38,975 bases of DNA from Phaeovulum veldkampii DSM 11550 (GTDB lineage Bacteria > Pseudomonadota > Alphaproteobacteria > Rhodobacterales > Rhodobacteraceae). The notes under the pieces were generated by a model, which had not been told where the DNA came from, ran no database searches, and saw only the letters and a list, made by a program, of their open reading frames with translations. Every line of letters begins with the position of its first letter. Within the stretch, counting starts at the first letter, position 1. Location: NCBI RefSeq assembly GCF_003034995.1, contig NZ_PZKF01000027.1, forward strand, positions 1-38,975, given 5' to 3'. The translations under genes were made by a program, and so were the position numbers. Shown here in pieces: positions 32,798 through 38,975 of this stretch.

Positions 32798-32825
32798 TTT
32801 GCAAAGCGACCTTAGCCTTTGCAAA
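32798..32825 (-). promoter_or_regulatory. Paired TTTGCAAA boxes at the ScfR-type regulator promoter
   Basis: TTTGCAAA at 32798-32805 and again at 32818-32825 are identical and palindromic, with 12 bases between them and the first 14 bases from the regulator's start codon. Published ScfR/PccR and RamB sites are built from the same octamer, with PccR reported to use a 4-base gap. The site suggests autoregulation. It lies between the regulator start and the stop of the next gene on the same strand. Confidence 0.75.
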
Positions 32826-32833
32826 TTATGGGG

Positions 32834-34036
32834 TCAAACACCGAGCGCCGCGCGCCGCCGCATCACCCAGGCAATCGCCGGCACCGAGAGCGCCGACGAG
32901 CCCAGCATCAGCACCAGCAGAGGCCGTTCGGTCGCGCCCGGATGCAGCAGTGCCCCGGCAACGGCGGCCAGTGCCGCACCGCCGCCGATCATCAGCGCGC
33001 CGCCAAGGCCCGAGGCGGTGCCCGCCAGTTCCGGCCGAACCGACATCATGCCTGCATTGGCATTGGGCAGCGTCAGCCCGTTGCCCAATGCCAGCACCCC
33101 GATCCCGGAAAAGAACACGACCGGATGCGACACGCCCGCCAGCGTCAGCCCGGTTGCCAGCCCCAGCCCCAGCGTTCCGGCCAGCGTGCCCAGCCAGATC
33201 ATCCTATCCATGCCCATGCGCACAGAAAAGCGGCCCGACAGGAAATTGCCCAGCGCGTAGCCAATGGCAGGGGCGGCAAAGTAATAGCCCAGCGTTGCGG
33301 GCGACAGGTGGAACACCTCGCCCCCCACGAAAGGCGCCCCGCCCAGATAGGCAAAGAACGCGCCCGAGGCGAAGGTGGCCGCCAAGCAATAACCCCAGAA
33401 GCGTTGCGAGCGGAAAAGCTGTGGGTAAAGCCGCAGTTGCGCGCCAAATCCGCCACTGCTGCGGGCGCCGGTTTCGCCCAGATCGGCCCAGACCAGCGCC
33501 AGCACTCCCAGCCCCAGAACGCCCAGCAGGCCAAAGCTGGCCTGCCAGCCAAAGGCCTCGTCCAGCAGACCGCCGATCAGCGGGCCCACCATCGGCACCA
33601 GCGACATGCCCATGGTGACATAGCCCAGCATCGAGGCCGCCTGAGGCCCCGGCACCATGTCGCGCACCACCGCCCGGCTGAGAACCATGCCGGTCACCAC
33701 CACCGCCTGCGCCATGCGAAAGGCCAGAAACCACCCCGCCGTGGGCGCCAGCAGCGTGCCCGCCGTGGCCAGCAAGAACGCCACCAGCCCGCCCAGGATC
33801 ACCGGGCGGCGGCCAAAGCGGTCGGATACCGGGCCGATCACCAGTTGCATCACCGCGCTGACGCCCAGATAGGCCGAAACCGACAGTTGCATCACCGCGT
33901 AATCGACGCCGAACCCGCGCGCCATGCCCGGCAGCGAGGGCAAAAAGATGTTCATCGTCAATGCCGCCAGCCCCGCCAGCAGGATCAGCGTCATGATATG
34001 CGGGGGCGAGGTTCGGTCTAGAAAGCGCGAAGACAT
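32834..34036 (-). CDS. Bcr/CflA-type MFS drug efflux pump
   Basis: The 400-residue protein has twelve hydrophobic segments. The MFS motif A loop lies between helices 2 and 3 (GPVSDRFGRRPVILGGLVAF). Motif C in helix 5 (GMSLVPMVGPLIGGLLDEAF) marks drug:H+ antiporters. The start MSSRFLDRTSPPHIMTLILL and NIFLPSLPGMARGFGVDYAV followed by MQLSVSAYLGVSAVMQLVIG are the Bcr/CflA fingerprint. Substrate is unknown; E. coli Bcr exports bicyclomycin and related compounds. ATG 34036 is followed on the same strand, after a 49-base gap holding the TTTGCAAA boxes, by the regulator gene. The DUF486 gene 73 bases upstream may share its transcript. Confidence 0.9.
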   Translation of the reverse strand: MSSRFLDRTSPPHIMTLILLAGLAALTMNIFLPSLPGMARGFGVDYAVMQLSVSAYLGVSAVMQLVIGPVSDRFGRRPVILGGLVAFLLATAGTLLAPTAGWFLAFRMAQAVVVTGMVLSRAVVRDMVPGPQAASMLGYVTMGMSLVPMVGPLIGGLLDEAFGWQASFGLLGVLGLGVLALVWADLGETGARSSGGFGAQLRLYPQLFRSQRFWGYCLAATFASGAFFAYLGGAPFVGGEVFHLSPATLGYYFAAPAIGYALGNFLSGRFSVRMGMDRMIWLGTLAGTLGLGLATGLTLAGVSHPVVFFSGIGVLALGNGLTLPNANAGMMSVRPELAGTASGLGGALMIGGGAALAAVAGALLHPGATERPLLVLMLGSSALSVPAIAWVMRRRAALGV

Positions 34037-34109
34037 GGCAATTGGCTAGGCCCGTCACGGGGCTTTGTCCATCCGGTAAAATCGGGGTCGACCTGTGCGC
34101 CGGGGCACA

Positions 34110-34469
34110 TCAGCCCCAGTCGTGAAAGATGAACCAGGCCCCTGCGGCGATCAGGGCAAAGCCCACGCCATGCTGCCAGGTGATCGGTTCTTTCAGGTAT
34201 GCCCAGGAAAACACCGCAAAGACCGACAGCGTGATCACCTCTTGAATGGTTTTCAACTGTGCGGCGGTGAAATGACCGTGGCCGATGCGGTTTGCCGGCA
34301 CCTGAAGCAGATATTCAAAGAACGCGATGCCCCAGCTGACGAGGATTACCACGATCAGCGGGGCCGCCTTGAACTTGAGGTGGCCATACCACGCAAAGGT
34401 CATGAAGATGTTTGAGACCAGCAGCAGGCCGATGGTCAGCACCGGAACGGGAATCGCGGGCAGGGTCAT
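34110..34469 (-). CDS. DUF486 (DMT-like) small membrane protein
   Basis: The 119-residue product has four hydrophobic segments. It begins MTLPAIPVPVLTIGLLLVSN and then shows IFMTFAWYGHLKFKAAPLIV, the family hallmark (F-x-T-F-A-W-Y-G-H-L). It also has WGIAFFEYLLQVPANRIGHG and FTAAQLKTIQEVITLSVFAV, both conserved in DUF486, and ends AAGAWFIFHDWG. These proteins look like half of a drug/metabolite transporter and probably dimerise. No substrate is known. ATG 34469 has a weak ribosome binding site (AGCCCGCC). The MFS gene downstream on the same strand suggests a two-gene unit. Confidence 0.9.
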   Translation of the reverse strand: MTLPAIPVPVLTIGLLLVSNIFMTFAWYGHLKFKAAPLIVVILVSWGIAFFEYLLQVPANRIGHGHFTAAQLKTIQEVITLSVFAVFSWAYLKEPITWQHGVGFALIAAGAWFIFHDWG

Positions 34470-34731
34470 GGCGGGCTCCGGCTGTTGGGGGGCGAATGGA
34501 GCCCGGAGAATGGTGCTAACCCGTTGATTTTAAGACGTAGGCTTTACCAGATCAAGCGGCGTGCGTGGCTGGGCGGGGGGGGGGCGCCGGGCCAACAGGT
34601 TTTGTCGCGGTCTGATGCGGTTCCCCCTTCTGGATCGCGTCTGGCTTGCATAGAGTGCGACCGATCACATGGCCCCGACGGTCGGCTGCGCCCGGCCGCG
34701 GGCCAGCCCCGCCTTCTGCAAGGACCAGGAC

Positions 34732-35742
34732 ATGCCGATACCCGCCCCCGTCACCCCCGACCTGTCGCCAAATCCGCGACGGGTATTCATGCTGGGCGCC
34801 ACCGGCACCATCGGCAAGGCGACCGTGGCGGCCCTGCTGCGCAAGGGGCACGAGGTTGTCTGTTTTGTGCGCCCCGGCGCCGGGGGCGACCCTGGGCGGG
34901 GCCTGCCCGCGGGCGCGCAACTGCGCTTTGGCGATGTGACCGATCCGGCCTCGATCTCTCGTGACGGCTTTTGTGGCGAGCGGTTCGATGTGCTGGTGTC
35001 CTGTCTCGCCTCGCGCACCGGGGTGCCGCGCGATGCCTGGGCCGTCGACCACAAGGCGCATTCCGACGCGCTGGCGGCGGCGCGGGCCGCGGGGGTCAAA
35101 CAGGTGGTGCTGTTGTCGGCGATCTGTGTGCAAAAACCGCTTTTGGCCTTTCAGCAGGCGAAACTGGCTTTTGAGGCGGAGCTGATCGGATCGGGGTTGG
35201 CCTATTCGATCGTGCGCCCCACGGCCTTTTTCAAATCGCTGTCGGGCCAGATTGCGCGGGTGCAGCAGGGCAAGCCGTTTCTGGTTTTTGGCGATGGCCG
35301 GCTGACCGCCTGCAAGCCGATCAGCGACGACGATCTGGGCAGCTATCTGGCCGAATGTCTGGATGATGAGAGCCGCCGCAACCAGATATTGCCGATCGGC
35401 GGGCCGGGGGCCGCGATCACCCCGCGCGAGCAGGGCGAAATCCTGTTCCGGCTTCTGGGGCGCGAACCGAAGTTCCGGCAGGTGCCGGTGCGGTTGCTGG
35501 ATGCCATCATCGCGGTGCTGGATACGCTGGGCCGCATTTCACCGCGGCTGCGCGACAAGGCAGAACTGGCGCGGATCGGGCGCTATTATGCGACCGAATC
35601 CATGTTGGTGCTGGACCCGGCGACGGGGCGCTATGATGCCGGGGCGACACCGTCAAGCGGCACCGACACGCTGGCCGAATTCTATGCCCGCCTGCTGCGC
35701 GGCGAGGCGCGGGTCGATCTGGGCGAACATGGGGTGTTCTGA
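34732..35742 (+). CDS. bciA: Divinyl (proto)chlorophyllide 8-vinyl reductase homologue
   Basis: The 336-residue protein is an atypical short-chain dehydrogenase with NAD(P)-binding MLGATGTIGKATVAALLRKG near the N-terminus. The segments VSCLASRTGVPRDAWAVDHK, AARAAGVKQVVLLSAICVQK, KPLLAFQQAKLAFEAELI and YSIVRPTAFFKSLSGQIARV are the BciA fingerprint. BciA reduces the C8 vinyl group of chlorophyllide precursors with NADPH in bacteriochlorophyll synthesis. In Rhodobacter sphaeroides it is likewise encoded outside the main photosynthesis gene cluster. ATG 34732 is used because of the purines just upstream (aaggaccagga). No photosynthesis regulator site (TGT-N12-ACA) was evident. A related non-photosynthetic NAD-binding protein cannot be fully excluded. 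Confidence 0.85.
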   Translation: MPIPAPVTPDLSPNPRRVFMLGATGTIGKATVAALLRKGHEVVCFVRPGAGGDPGRGLPAGAQLRFGDVTDPASISRDGFCGERFDVLVSCLASRTGVPRDAWAVDHKAHSDALAAARAAGVKQVVLLSAICVQKPLLAFQQAKLAFEAELIGSGLAYSIVRPTAFFKSLSGQIARVQQGKPFLVFGDGRLTACKPISDDDLGSYLAECLDDESRRNQILPIGGPGAAITPREQGEILFRLLGREPKFRQVPVRLLDAIIAVLDTLGRISPRLRDKAELARIGRYYATESMLVLDPATGRYDAGATPSSGTDTLAEFYARLLRGEARVDLGEHGVF

Positions 35743-35786
35743 CCAGTGGGGCTGCGCAAATCGCGCGCCCCATGCGATCTTGCGCC

Positions 35787-35810
35787 TATGGCCCTGATCG
35801 GGCCATAATT
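35787..35810 (+). terminator. Hairpin after bciA
   Basis: TATGGCCC (35787-35794), loop TGATC and GGGCCATA (35800-35807) form a perfect 8-bp stem followed by ATTTCG. It lies 45 bases after the bciA stop. The short U-tract makes it a moderate candidate. Confidence 0.5.
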
Positions 35811-35859
35811 TCGACGCCATCCCCGTGATTTTTGGGGGGTGTCGCGGGGATTGGGTCCA

Positions 35860-36567
35860 ATGTCTAAGCCAGAATTTGATGACTATGCCGCCAGTTATGC
35901 CGATCTGCATGCGCAGAGCATTCGCCTTTCGGGCGAGGCGCCCGACTATTTTGCCGAATACAAGATCCGCGAGTTGCATCGCCTGACCCGGCTTTGGGGG
36001 ATGACCAATCCCGCGATCCTCGATTTCGGCAGCGGGATCGGCAATTCCGTGCCGCATCTGCGCCGCTATTTTCCCGCCCGCCACGTTGCCACCGCCGATG
36101 TCTCGGAGGAAAGCCTGCATCAGGCGCGGCAGGTGCATGGCGCGCGCGAAGACCAACTGGTCATCAAGGCGGGGCGCGTCCCGGCGCCGGACGAGGTCTT
36201 TGATGTGGTGTTCACGGCCTGTGTCTTTCATCACATCGACCATGCCGATCATCACGCCTGCCTGCGCGAACTGGCGCGGCTGACCCGACCGGGCGGGCGG
36301 CTTGTGCTGTTCGAGCACAACCCTCTCAATCCGCTGACCCGCAAAGCGGTGCGCGAATGCCCGTTTGATGCCAACGCCCATCTGATTGCCGCGGGCGAGA
36401 TGCAGCGGCGAATAGCGCAAGCGGGCTGGGCCGAGGCGCGCCACGATTTCCATGTGTTCTTTCCGGCCGCACTGGCCCGCCTGCGGCCGCTGGAAACCGC
36501 GCTGCGCTGGTTGCCGCTGGGCGCACAATATGCCTGCCATGCCCGCCGCCCCGCAGGGCCTGCATGA
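35860..36567 (+). CDS. Class I SAM-dependent methyltransferase
   Basis: The 235-residue protein begins MSKPEFDDYAASYADLHAQS. SAM-binding motif I is AILDFGSGIGNSVPHLRRYF, motif II acid is in VATADVSEESL, post-II is PDEVFDVVFTACVFHHIDHA and motif III is LTRPGGRLVLFEHNPLNPLT. The fold is a Rossmann-like methyltransferase acting on an unknown small molecule or lipid-linked sugar. ATG 35860 lies after tttggggggtgtcgcgggg, with ggattggg as weak ribosome binding site. Its stop overlaps the GtrA start (ATGA at 36564), making it the first gene of a four-gene overlapping operon. A role in cell-surface glycan modification is inferred from that context. Confidence 0.88.
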   Translation: MSKPEFDDYAASYADLHAQSIRLSGEAPDYFAEYKIRELHRLTRLWGMTNPAILDFGSGIGNSVPHLRRYFPARHVATADVSEESLHQARQVHGAREDQLVIKAGRVPAPDEVFDVVFTACVFHHIDHADHHACLRELARLTRPGGRLVLFEHNPLNPLTRKAVRECPFDANAHLIAAGEMQRRIAQAGWAEARHDFHVFFPAALARLRPLETALRWLPLGAQYACHARRPAGPA

Positions 36568-36968
36568 TGGCCTTGCAAACCACCCGCCGCCCGCTTGCCG
36601 GGCAAGTCTGGCGCTACGCCGCAACGGGGGTGGCCAATACGCTGCTTGGCCTGATCGTGATCGTCGGTCTGCACCGGGGGGCCGGGGTGGGCCTCGTTGC
36701 CGCCAATGCCGTGGGCTATGGCGCGGGCCTGTGCCTGTCGTTCTGGCTGAACAGTAACTGGACCTTTGGCCATTCCGGGCGCCTCGGGCCGGCTGTTATA
36801 CGCTTTGCCGCCGTTCTTGCGGTTGCCTTTGCCGTCAACCTGCTGGTGATTGTGGGGCTTCAGCGGGCTGGATTGCCCTATTTGATCGCGCAATGTTCGG
36901 GTGCGCTTGTCTATAGTCTGATCGGTTTTGTGGGGTCCCGTCATGTCGTCTTCACCGAACGCGCCTGA
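36564..36968 (+). CDS. GtrA-family membrane protein
   Basis: The 134-residue protein begins MMALQTTRRPLAGQVWRYAA. It has the four-helix GtrA fold: FRYxxTGxxNT-like WRYAATGVANTLLGLIVIVG, AANAVGYGAGLCLSFWLNSN with the N-x-x-W-T-F motif WTFGHSG, then RFAAVLAVAFAVNLLVIVGL, and the last helix ending RHVVFTERA. GtrA proteins are thought to flip or help move polyprenyl-phosphate-linked sugars across the inner membrane. It overlaps its neighbours on both sides: 4 bases with the methyltransferase and 26 bases with the glycosyltransferase that would make its lipid-linked substrate. Confidence 0.92.
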   Translation: MMALQTTRRPLAGQVWRYAATGVANTLLGLIVIVGLHRGAGVGLVAANAVGYGAGLCLSFWLNSNWTFGHSGRLGPAVIRFAAVLAVAFAVNLLVIVGLQRAGLPYLIAQCSGALVYSLIGFVGSRHVVFTERA

Positions 36969-37986
36969 TGGCGCCAAGGCCCGGCCGGTGCAGCGCGCGG
37001 CGCCCAGCCTGTCGATCGTGGTGCCCTGTTTCAACGAAGAGGCGGCGCTTCCGGCTCTGCTGGCGCGGCTGGACCGGCTGGTGGCAGACCTGAGCGCCGC
37101 AGGCCGGGTGGCAGGCCCCGTCGAGGTGATTCTGGTCGATGACGGGTCGTCAGATCGCACCTGGCAAGTGATCTGCGCGGCCAGCCGGGCGCATCGGGTC
37201 ACGGGCCTGCGGCTGTCGCGCAACCACGGCCATCAGCGCGCGCTGCTGGCGGGGCTGATGCAGGCCTCCTCGGATGTGGTCGTCAGCATGGATGCCGACC
37301 TGCAAGACGATCCGGGCGTGGTGGCGCAGATGCTGGATGCCTACCGCGACGGCGCCGAGATCGTCTATGGCGTCCGCAAATCGCGCGCTGCCGATACCGC
37401 CTTCAAGCGGTTTTCGGCCCGCAGCTATTACTGGCTGATGCGCAAGATGGGGGTCGATCTGCTGCCCGACCATGCCGATTTCCGGCTGATCAGTCGCAAG
37501 GCCCTGCGTGCCTTGGGCGAGTTTGGCGAAACCAACCTGTTCCTGCGGGGGCTGATCCGCCAGCTTGGCTTTGCCTCGGCGGTGGTCGGCTATGATCGCG
37601 CGCCGCGCTCGGCCGGGGAAAGCAAATATCCCCTGCGCAAGATGCTGTCTTTCGCGCTGGAGGGGGTCACGTCGTTTTCGGTGCAGCCGCTGCGTCTGAT
37701 CACCGGGGCAGGCTTTTTCATTGCGGGGCTGTCGTTTCTCTATGTCTGCTATTCGGTTCTGGCCTGGGCGACGGGCAGGACCGTTCCGGGCTGGGCCTCA
37801 ACGGTGTTGCCCATCTATCTGCTGGGCGGGCTGCATTTGATCGCATTGGGGGTAATCGGTGAATATGTCGGAAAGATCTATCAGGAAACCAAGCGGCGCC
37901 CCCGGTTCATCGTCGATGAAATCGTGCAACCCGAACCTGGCCAAGAGCGGGCCGGGAATGATCTACAGGGCACCGCCGCGCGCTGA
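36943..37986 (+). CDS. GtrB/DPM1-like polyprenyl-phosphate glycosyltransferase (GT2)
   Basis: The 347-residue enzyme should transfer a sugar from a nucleotide donor to undecaprenyl phosphate on the cytoplasmic face. The GT2 domain begins LSIVVPCFNEEAALPALLAR. VILVDDGSSDRTW carries donor-binding Asp66 and Asp67, and SMDADLQDDPGV carries the metal-binding D117-x-D119. The acceptor region is RKSRAADTAFKRFSARSYYW. Two C-terminal membrane helices (LRLITGAGFFIAGLSFLYVC and WASTVLPIYLLGGLHLIALG) and the tail YQETKRRPRFIVDEIV are typical of GtrB. ATG 36943 is inside the end of the GtrA gene. The next gene overlaps its 3' end by 29 bases. The sugar is unknown. Confidence 0.92.
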   Translation: MSSSPNAPDGAKARPVQRAAPSLSIVVPCFNEEAALPALLARLDRLVADLSAAGRVAGPVEVILVDDGSSDRTWQVICAASRAHRVTGLRLSRNHGHQRALLAGLMQASSDVVVSMDADLQDDPGVVAQMLDAYRDGAEIVYGVRKSRAADTAFKRFSARSYYWLMRKMGVDLLPDHADFRLISRKALRALGEFGETNLFLRGLIRQLGFASAVVGYDRAPRSAGESKYPLRKMLSFALEGVTSFSVQPLRLITGAGFFIAGLSFLYVCYSVLAWATGRTVPGWASTVLPIYLLGGLHLIALGVIGEYVGKIYQETKRRPRFIVDEIVQPEPGQERAGNDLQGTAAR

Positions 37987-38605
37987 GGCGGCATCCCCCC
38001 CTGCGCCCGCCACTGAAACGGCGCGGCCCGGACGGTCGGGGCTGTGGCCGCTTGTGGCCTTTGTCATCGCCTGCCTGTGCACGGCAGGGCCGATCCTGAT
38101 GCATCTGCATCTGCCGCTGATCGATCTGCCCAATCACATCGCCCGGCATGTGATCATGGCGACCACGGGCGGGGCGCTGCTGGAGTATTACAGCGCCACC
38201 ACCGCGCTGGTGCCCAATTCCACAGTCGATCTGTTGTGGCGGCTGACCGGCTACCCGGTCGGGGCCGAGCGGTTTTCGCAGCTTGTGCTGGCAGGCTATG
38301 CGGTGCTGCTGATCGCTGCGGTCATGGTGCTGTCGCGCACCCTGCACGGGCGCTGGATGGTCTGGCCCGCCGTCGCGGGGCTTGTGGTGTTCAACGCCTC
38401 GTTTTTCTGGGGATTCCAGAATTTCATCGTTGCGGTTCCGTTCAGCATTCTGGCGATGGCGCTATGGCTCTGGCTGGAAGACCGCCCGCTTGGGCTGCGC
38501 GTGGCGATTTTGGGGCCGGTCGCGGCGCTGCTCTACATCATGCATTTCTTTGCCTTTGCCGCGTTTGCGATCATGGCGTTTGGCCGAGGCGCTGCCCGAC
38601 CCTGA
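37958..38605 (+). pseudogene. Truncated polytopic membrane protein of the GtrA/GtrB operon
   Basis: The start ATG 37958 overlaps the glycosyltransferase end; earlier in-frame ATGs (37859, 37865) lie deep inside it. The product has a Pro/Ala-rich head MIYRAPPRAEAASPPAPATE, then membrane segments LWPLVAFVIACLCTAGPILM, QLVLAGYAVLLIAAVMVL, WPAVAGLVVFNASFFWG and VAILGPVAALLYIMHFFAF. The loop HLPLIDLPNHIARH, with an acidic residue after the first helix, resembles the catalytic-type loop of GT-C glycosyltransferases that use lipid-linked sugars. Relatives of that kind have about ten helices and 450-550 residues. This frame ends after 215 residues with a non-membrane tail (GRGAARP), right where homology to another gene begins at 38580. 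It is therefore judged truncated. Confidence 0.65.
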
Positions 38606-38972
38606 TCAGGCCGCCCGGTTTCGGCTGGGCGTGGTCGATGCGGCCTATAACGCGCTTTTCGTGCGCCGGGGCGAAGCCTTTGTAATGGACCGCATCGCGG
38701 TGCTGCACGGGCTGCCGCCAGCGCTGCTGGATGCCTCGGTCCGGCTGCGGGCGCTGCGCCGCGAGATCGGGCAGGTGCAGGCGGCGGTCAAACTGATCAG
38801 CCTTGTCGGATCGCTGGGCACCGACGGGCTGGTCAAGGTGCTGACCGATCAGGCGCTGGACTATGTGCAGGACAAGGCGCAAGACAAAGGCATCGGCTGG
38901 CTCGACCGGCGCAACTGGTTCGGGCTTTATCCGCAGTTGCGCAACCGGATCGGGGTAGAGGTGCGGCGATGA
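38580..38972 (+). pseudogene. 3' fragment of an unrecognised gene
   Basis: From about 38580 a different frame carries good protein sequence to the TGA at 38970: LAEALPDPDQAARFRLGVVD, then AAYNALFVRRGEAFVMDRIA, then QVQAAVKLISLVGSLGTDGL and GWLDRRNWFGLYPQLRNRIG. It is soluble, helical and charged, and unlike the preceding membrane protein. There is no start codon with a ribosome binding site at its beginning; the first in-frame ATG is at 38685. It is therefore the C-terminal part of a gene whose 5' end is missing at the 38580 junction. I do not recognise the family. An ATG at 38969, overlapping its stop as ATGA, suggests that a coupled gene continues beyond the window. Confidence 0.5.
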
Positions 38973-38975
38973 TCG

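Noticed and set aside
34570-34590. Run of ten G (34575-34584) as a phase-variable tract
   Set aside because: It lies in a non-coding gap before bciA, outside any reading frame and away from a recognisable promoter spacer.
1-38975. CRISPR array, retron, or toxin-antitoxin pair
   Set aside because: No regularly spaced repeats, no reverse transcriptase motif (YxDD) and no paired small genes of that type were seen on either strand.

Overview
The window is high-GC, gene-dense DNA from an alphaproteobacterium, most likely Rhodobacteraceae. This rests on a stand-alone NDUFS4-like complex I accessory subunit, a divergent choXWV / betIBA cluster, an ScfR-type short-chain acyl-CoA regulator flanked by TTTGCAAA boxes, and a BciA-type 8-vinyl reductase homologue. 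The last points to present or ancestral bacteriochlorophyll synthesis. The species cannot be fixed from the sequence alone.

Positions 1-2420 are a scrap heap of mobile DNA. It holds a 57-codon integrase stump, a small unknown gene, a frameshifted terminase-small-subunit-like gene, an unknown gene cut off by an IS3-type OrfA fragment, an internal piece of a second tyrosine integrase and the C-terminus of a large serine recombinase. A perfect 10-bp hairpin (2471-2497) marks its right side. Core-type genes follow: an ABM monooxygenase-like protein, a lipoprotein, uvrB, the NDUFS4-like gene, carB and aspS. carB and aspS are divergent, with readable promoters. A 43-aa single-span membrane protein lies between aspS and a GNAT acetyltransferase.

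From 12.8 to 24 kb come a response regulator with an unclassified C-terminal half, methylmalonyl-CoA epimerase, and a tight operon of HDAC-family deacetylase, nitroreductase and EI24/CysZ-like membrane protein. After these are YggU and a small acidic protein, a YmdB-like phosphoesterase with an SLC13/TrkA-C permease and a lipoprotein, YebC, a porin, and LysE- and EamA-type exporters.

The clearest functional unit is 23.6-30.3 kb. A choline ABC transporter (choX-choW-choV, minus strand) diverges from betI-betB-betA (plus strand) across an 85-bp gap with a BetI-like operator (ATTGAC-GA-GTCAAT). The transporter imports choline, BetA and BetB oxidise it to glycine betaine, and BetI presumably represses both arms until choline is present.

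The right end has a secreted SNase-like nuclease, a YdcH-like protein, a strong bidirectional terminator, the ScfR-type regulator with paired TTTGCAAA boxes at its own promoter, a Bcr/CflA-like MFS pump, a DUF486 membrane protein, bciA, and an overlapping methyltransferase-GtrA-GtrB-like glycosyltransferase-membrane protein operon. The last gene breaks near 38580 and is joined to the 3' end of an unrelated gene. No CRISPR array, rRNA or tRNA was seen.
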